Part shown: in pieces, positions 57,547-64,000 of the stretch
Layout of the letters: every line of letters begins with the position of its first letter
Position numbering within the stretch: the first letter of the stretch is position 1
From: Lantana camara
Lineage: Eukaryota > Streptophyta > Magnoliopsida > Lamiales > Verbenaceae
Assembly: GCA_037501455.1 (NCBI GenBank)
Contig: CM074855.1
Location: 57,605,001-57,669,000 of the forward strand
Direction of reading: 5' to 3'
Length of the DNA stretch: 64,000 bases
Position numbers and translations under genes: made by a program
The notes under the pieces: generated by a model
Database searches by the model: none
What the model was told of the DNA's origin: nothing
The model's input: the letters and a program-made list of their open reading frames with translations, nothing else

Positions 57547-60500
57547 TGTAACACCCCAAACGGAGGATGCCACATCCCCCGCACTAAGACCCAGACCCAG
57601 TCACGAAATGGAAAGTTCATGCCCGAATCCGAATCATAGCGAACGGGAGACCAACTCACACACTAGGCTAGGCGGATCTAACTTGACCAAAACTCAGAGT
57701 GCGGAAGCAATTAAAACCAACAACAATAGATAGCGGAAGCATTTAAAACAAAGCATGCAAAGCAGGTGACGGGTTCAACTAGCATAGATACCTAATCCCG
57801 AATAATAGATCAACAGTCATAACAAGTGACGGGTTCAACTAGCATAAATTCCTAGTCCCGAATATCAACATAAAGTAATAATCATCAAGTGTCACAAGGG
57901 GCCGAAAGAGAGTGCCACGCAGGGCTACCGAATAGTAAAGTATAATCTCAAGTCTACGAGCCAAAGCATAAGTAAAGTGTATGAAAAGACAAATGCAAAT
58001 GGAAAGACTAGACCGACGAAGTGCAACTCAAAGGACTCACTTCCGCCTAGCAAACGCCAACAGCCTGCAACTAAAAGTGTAAATGAGGGGTCAGTCAACT
58101 TGACCGAGTGAGGGGGCTAACGCACACCCACAATATATATATATAAAGAGCATAGCACGGAATAAAAGGATGGACTCATGAACCGGGGATAGGTGTTACA
58201 TACCAAAACGTTTTGAAAGAACCCGAATAAGATATAGATATAAATTTAGGAACCATTTTCCAGAAAGACTCTATCCCGATTCATAATTCCATAACAGATC
58301 ATAACATATGCCCGGCGAGTACGAGCTTCCAACCTTTACTCCTCATAACAGAACAGAACGAAATACAGAAATAAATTCCTCCTCAACTCCAAAGATGGAA
58401 GAGCCTCGCGTTGGCCCTAACCATCCAAACGTACAGACAAACCCTCAAGGGGTAGCGAACCCACAAGAGTCCTCCCCGGATGTACACCGAAGGCTCAAGA
58501 TATCATGCCTCCCCTAACTCCCTGAGTCGCGCAATGATACCTCAAATGGAACTAGCACAGTGGCTTATCCGACGGCCCTATGCCGTACCAGTCTCCACTC
58601 GTACCAGCTCCTGGATCCACATAACAGAACATACATACATATGCCAATATTTCATGGCAACTCGCTACAGAATCATAACATATCAGAGTTTTCCAAAATA
58701 GCTTACGTATGCCTTAATACTTAATTTTTCTTTAAAACCAAGGATGGTCCACAAGGTCATAATCATATCATATCCAACACATATCTAATCATACATAGTA
58801 TATAACCGCATGCAAGGATTGAAATCATCATATTAAGGTCATAGGTCATTTAACTATACAAAATCCTAAACCTCACCTTGTGCAAGTAGAGTCTGAGAGT
58901 GTGAAGGGCCAAACACTCTAAACCACGGGCCCACCGGCACCACCAAACTCTGTCAAGACATACAGAAGCCCAGACTTAAACTCTATATGAACCAAGTAAG
59001 ACGCACGGCAACATATAAACATCATGTATGAAAAGCATTATGGAATGATATGCATCACATAGGTCACGTAGCATAGCATAAGACATGTATTTATAATAAA
59101 TTATACAATTAACATGAAGTACTAGAGTTTAGGGCATACTTAAAGTCATATCATAACATATAATACACAAAGCAACTCAAAAGCTAAGATAAACCATCTC
59201 AGTTCATATCATTCTTAATGTTAAAAGGCACATTTATAAGATATAAAGATATTCTAACACTTTCGATAATTAACCAAGTCAGATCATAATAGCAATTACT
59301 CTAAAAATAGGAAAATGGATACAACACCTAAAATGCCGTCAAGGAAAACGTAAATAGGGGCTGCATAATATTTCCCATTTCAATACTTAGAACTTATAAT
59401 TACACCACCACCCAAATGTATAATTAATATTTAAAATAATGCATGCATTTGGTGAATGAAATAAAAAGAATCGGAATATTCAGTGCATGCCTTAACCAAA
59501 TAAATTTCATTTCCCCTTCAACAAATGACGCACGCACCTCGGTACAAATGAATTAGTTAACAGTAATGCATCTAATATTAGGTAGTGTCATGCATTATTA
59601 AATTTAAATCAAGAATCAAATTATCAAGTTTCAGGAAAGGAAAGCAAAAGGGTCACGTGAACAGATGCAAACCCAAAATTTAAATTCCAAGTAATCATTA
59701 CTTCCATTAATTAATAAGATATGCTGGCACTAATTAATAAATTCAAATTCCTACTCTTTGATTCAACCAATCTTCTTATTTCCAAGTGTAACGACAGCAA
59801 ATAGGGCATGTTGACTTTAATTCCCACTTTTGTTTAAAGAATAAACACCACCATCCAACACATTATACCAGCCATGGTTAAATAATTTCAAGCAAAAAAA
59901 TGTTACGGTTTCCTAGGTACAATTCACGCAGCAAATTGATTTCAACAATAGTACACCTATCAAGTCTTTACTAAATTCAAGAGCACAAGGCTGCAGGTTT
60001 GAATCTTCAATTATCTCGTCCAAATGCCAATCCCTTTTTCCAAGTAATCAACACGGTTACCAAGGTACACACACGTACAGCAATTAGTTTCAACCTAGTA
60101 CCCTATCAAATATTATTAAATTCAAATGCACAAGAGTTTCAAGGTTTGAAAATTTATTATTTTGCCAGATCCCATTCCATTCTATGCAATCATTACGTTT
60201 TCCAAGTGTAAAACAAATACAGAAGTTGGCATAATAGAGAATCCTAATCTCCTTAGCAAATCCCTCCAGCACGAAGCTGCTGTTCACGACTCCAGCAAGA
60301 AAGCGGATGAACAGGGAGAAATTCCAGTCTCAATGAATTAATTAATTAATGCATCTATCATCAAAGCCCATTCAAATAAATTCAAAATCTTATCATTCAA
60401 GTTCATACCAAGAAATACTCATTAAAAGAGATCCAAAATTTACCTTGTTTTGTGAAGGAGTGAGAAATTAAGGAATATGGGCTCTTAGAATGAAAAATGA

Positions 60501-61120
60501 TTCAAGTCTTGATCTTCTCTTGAAATTTCTCCATGAATCTCTTGGAAGCTAACTTGTGTGGTTTGAAATGAAATGAAAGGGAATAAAGCTATTTATATGG
60601 TGGCTAATAGTTTTAGGTCAAGGTTAGGGTTTCCAAGATAAAATGTGGGGCTAAAGGATTGAATAGGATTTGGGCCCAAATAAATGCCTTTCGGCCCAAA
60701 AGTCCCAATTAAAAAGGTTTAAAGTCTAAATGGTTTCCGAAAAATATAAAATAAATTCCGTTGGACCCGAATCACCGATTCAAGTCCAATGGTGGTGTCG
60801 GAATTCGAATTCGAATTCCCAAGCCCATATTGGTCCCGAATGACCCGAACTCACCTAATTCAAGTTAGGCCCAAAACACACAAATAGGTCCAAGTCCTAT
60901 TTAAATCAAATTCCAACAATTAATTTAAATTCATCCAAGTTCCATTCTCAAGTTGTCATTTAAGAATTCATATTTTACAGTTTTGGATTTTAGTCAATTA
61001 AGTCACATTTTCAATCAAAGTTCGAATTAAACAAATAAAAAGGAAATTAAATCACATAAGTACGTAACGTGATCTCGCTCATGAGGCATACTTGTACGAT
61101 TTATCGGACGGGGCGTCACA
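57547..61120 (-). mobile_element. Solo LTR H inside element G
   Basis: 3574 bp, plus-strand ends TGTAACACCCC and GGGGCGTCACA, exact duplication TGGCA (57542-57546 and 61121-61125). No internal region. A short direct repeat (AGCAGGTGACGGGTTCAACTAGCATA type) occurs twice near 57760-57850. Minus-strand candidate intron: donor ACAAG|GTAAAT (G at 60443) to acceptor GTTGCAG|G (58065). The U3 block with GGAATTCGAATTCGAATTCC lies at about 60775-60840. I see no palindrome cluster as clear as in other families. Confidence 0.93.
58065..60443 (-). other. Candidate LTR intron (solo LTR H)
   Basis: In element sense: donor AAACAAG|GTAAATT, 3' GGTCAAGTTGACTGACCCC (hairpin with CTGAC), T-rich CACTTTTAGTTGCAG|G, then TTTGCTAGGCGGA. 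Confidence 0.45.
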
Positions 61121-61134
61121 TGGCATGTCTTTAA

Positions 61135-64000
61135 TGTAACGCCCCAGTTTTTCAGTTTTAATAATGTGGTGTAATTGTTTATAAATTGCGCGATTTAATT
61201 ATTTAATTATATGATTAATTGTTTATAAATGTTTATATTTGATTTAAACTATAAACTATTGTTACTTTAATTTAATTCATTTTATTTTTCTTTGATACTT
61301 GGTGTTTAAATTCTTAATTAAGGTTTCATGTTACCTTAACTATTTCGGTAATTATGTTAATTAATTTCAACATGTTATAAGTTGGCTTTTTAAATTTATT
61401 TAAAATGGAATTTAAGTTTTAGTAATTAATTTATAACGTTATGAATTCATTCATGCGCATGAGTGTTCTATTTGTACCTCGTTCTTACATGTAAGGATAT
61501 CGGAATGGTATGAAAATTTAGTATGTCGTAAATATGTGTGCTATGAACATGCCTATATGCTCGGTTTATGTTTTCGGATTCATTTGACGCGTTAACGAAT
61601 TTAATTTTGATTGTGGAACCAAATCGGGGGCTAACGAGCAATTAGTGCACCCTTGGTTCCGTACGTGATATCTTGAGCTCGGGAATTCGGATTCCAATTC
61701 CGACACCTCCTTTGCCTTCGTATCGATGATTCGGAGACAATGGAACAAGCCTCATACCTTTTTTAAATCATTAAGACCTTCGAAATCCAACCGTAACGTA
61801 CAACTCGTGCAAGAAGAGCTCTTTTTTTTGACTAGCCTTCATGGTGGGACCCTTAACACTCCTCTAACCTAACCATACCTTAACCATGACTTATGTACCA
61901 TGAGTTAAGCTCTTTCTTTCCCCTTTACCTCTTAAAACCGAGCCAAAATATCTCCTCTCATTGCTGCAACTGATCGATATGGAGGAAGAGAAGAAAAGGA
62001 AGAAAACCCTTGGCCATTCTTGAGATTTTGAGCTCAAATCACCTCCCTTCTTCTTCTAATCTTCAAGGTATGAATATTTATGTCTTCTATACTCTATTAT
62101 GCTTGATTTCATCTACTTACATCATGATTTGGATCAGATTTGATTAGGGTTTGGGTGATGAGTTTGGTATGAACTTTTAGGGATTTTTGTTCTTGAGACC
62201 TATTTGCTTGTGTAGCTGATTTTCTTGCTTAAACATGATCATATGAGCTTGTTTCTTGGCCTATTTCTTTCCTAACTGATAGTATATGATATAAGGAGGA
62301 TTTTATCTCTTGACCCTTTGATGAAATTATGAGATATGGAGCTCCAAACTTGATGATCAAACTGCTTCCCCTGTTTTTCGAACTGCTGCTGTTCATTTTG
62401 CTTTGTTGCTTGATCAAATGATCTTCTTTTCATGTGAATTTGCATGGATCTTATGTACACTTATTGCTCTATATGTTAACATTCATGTTTCAAGTATTTG
62501 GATCCATTTTAAGCCTCAAAACCGAAAGACATGGCCTGTTCTTATGCATGATCTATGGCAGACTTGTTGCTGTTGCAATTGTGTGGTTGTTGGTCACCCT
62601 AATGTGCTTTAAATTGTGCCATTTTGCATATATATGAATTATATTAGTTGTTTAGTATGTTAGCATGCATTCCCCAAAGTTTCAGATCCAAATTCAACCC
62701 CTAAGTACTTGATCATGGCTTGATTAAACAATAGGGTTCTTATGTGCGATTTTGGCGATCCAGTTTTCCTACATGATTTAGATGCTCATAATGTGTGATT
62801 TAGCCTTTGAACTCTAAATGAAATATGTTCCTAACATGATAAATATGTTGTATATTAAGTTTCATAGAATTTGGAGTTGATTTGGTATGCTTTTGGATTG
62901 ATTTGGTGTGAGATCAGTTTTGCCGGTAAAACTTTGTGAACGTTTTAAGTTCTGTACCGTGACACCCCCGTGTCTCATTTACACTTAAGTGTGAGACACG
63001 GGCGTGTCACACCTTCTGGGCAGGTCTGTATTGAGCCACGTTCGTGGCTCAGTTTGGCTAAGGAGGGTGACACCCCCGTGTCCCTTCCCCTGCGCAGTCC
63101 TTGTTGCTTCCTTTTCGGTTTTTGATTTGTTTCACCTCTTGAATGACTTTATCTCCTTTTGTGTTGAACTATGAACTTGTTTTTCTATATGTTGGGAGCA
63201 TTATGGTGTAATTTCATGGCATTTGGATGAGTTGTAGGCATGCTTTTGCTTAATTCCGTTTATGTGTGTTTATATGTCTCTTTTGAATCGCGTAACTCAT
63301 TTTCTATATCATATGATTCCTTCTTGTTGTTAAACCTTGGAAATATGCTATCTTATGTAATATGAAGTATGTGCTAGCATTTTGGGAGAGCTTGAATATG
63401 TTCTATGCTCCTATTTGAATTCTTGAATTAATTTGATTAGAGATATGAATTGATGAATTTGAATGAAAATGAATGAATGAGTGAATGACTTGGTTATACG
63501 ATTTAAATGCCTTAATAGTGCACATGAACACTTTCATGAAATAATATCATCTTTGTGCATTCATATCATGCTTGATTTAGGTGAGGGTGTTTTTGATTTA
63601 GCTATGTAACAAACCCTACAACCTTTATGTGAAAAGCTTTGGCCAAAACCTTATAATTATATATATATGGTTTTCAAATGAAGTTATCGAGTAAATTCTT
63701 CTGATTTATACGTATGAGCGTATATAAGCTTAAAAATGGTTTTGTAATGAGGCTATGCTCTAAACCGTGTGTCTTCATGCTAGCTACGGATTCAGATGAC
63801 ACGGAGAGGTACGTATATAGCATATGCCGAGTTACACGGTAAAGTATGATTTCTTATAGTATGTATCCTATGTACGCACTGATATGTTTTGGCGAGATCA
63901 TGTTATGTATGTTATGAGTGCACGGGCCCCGGGACTTAGTATATGTGGCTAACCGAGGAAGCAAGGGCTGACGGGGATCCCATATACTAGTTCCAACTTA
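61135..64000 (+). mobile_element. LTR I (same family as D), runs off the right edge
   Basis: It starts TGTAACGCCCCAG directly after internal sequence of G (left flank TTTAA). Plus-strand contents: U3 block with GGGAATTCGGATTCCAATTCC (61628-61705), donor CTTCAAG|GTATGAA (62068), palindromes 62959-63083, and the conserved stem GGGACTTAGTATATG (63931-63945) / CATATACTAGTTCC (63981-63994) around AGGGCTGACGGGG. The last 400 bases match D closely in reverse complement, so D and I are one family in opposite orientations. The acceptor and LTR end lie outside. Confidence 0.88.
62959..63083 (+). repeat. Palindrome cluster, ACACCCCCGTGT core (LTR I)
   Basis: GTGACACCCCCGTGTCTC, GTGAGACAC/GTGTCACAC around GGGC, GAGCCACGTTCGTGGCTC (perfect 8-base arms) and GGTGACACCCCCGTGTCCC. 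It shares its core with D, but the number and arm sequence of units differ between the two copies. Confidence 0.7.

Overview
This window is nuclear DNA from a flowering plant, most likely a eudicot (inferred from the element families and base composition; the species is not identified). It looks like a heterochromatic block of nested LTR retrotransposons. I find no host gene I can support. Nearly every base belongs to Ty3/gypsy-type elements with very long LTRs (about 2.7-4.2 kb). The one pol gene long enough to classify, in element E, looks Tekay/Del-like (chromovirus) by its integrase tail. There is one miniature TRIM element, and there are two AT-rich stretches that look like Ty1/copia LTRs.

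Layout from the left. A minus-strand LTR end (1-172) interrupts an integrase gene (173-1190), which is followed by its own 3' LTR (1219 to about 3972) and a copia-like or unclassified stretch (about 3973-5095). Element A, plus strand and non-coding (LARD-like), runs from 5096 to 49924. Its internal region is split by solo LTR B (8980-22411, TSD ATTTC) and solo LTR D (23600-27759, TSD TACAC). B is itself split by a TRIM (8984-9440) and by a complete minus-strand LARD-like element C (10431-19925, TSD GTGAC). A's 3' LTR is split by coding element E (32576-49771, TSD GTTTA, both LTRs exactly 2888 bp). E's gag is broken by solo LTR K (36275-38980, TSD TAAAG), and solo LTR J (39401-43386, TSD ACAAC) sits between its gag and protease. 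To the right lie an unidentified 383-bp stretch, LTR F, a copia-like LTR, minus-strand LARD-like element G (LTR 53249-57074), solo LTR H inside G (57547-61120, TSD TGGCA), and LTR I (61135 to the window end), also inside G. Seven exact 5-bp target-site duplications fix this nesting.

The most interesting structure is inside the LTRs. Families with very different sequence share one plan: a splice-donor-like site (AAG|GTAAG type) 0.55-1.5 kb into the LTR; then a cluster of GC-rich palindromes whose sequence is family-specific; a stem whose arms change together between families around a conserved GCTGACGG block; an AGTC/GACT hairpin containing a CTGAC branch-point-like motif; a pyrimidine tract; and TTGCAG|G followed by GCTAGGCGGGA near the LTR end. 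I read this as a conserved intron carried inside the LTR. Non-coding elements A, C and G also share a small array of GAGAGA...TCTCTC hairpins just before the polypurine tract. Such elements would need proteins supplied in trans by a coding relative of E; E itself is now dead (five in-frame stops, frameshifts, a DPGA protease motif).
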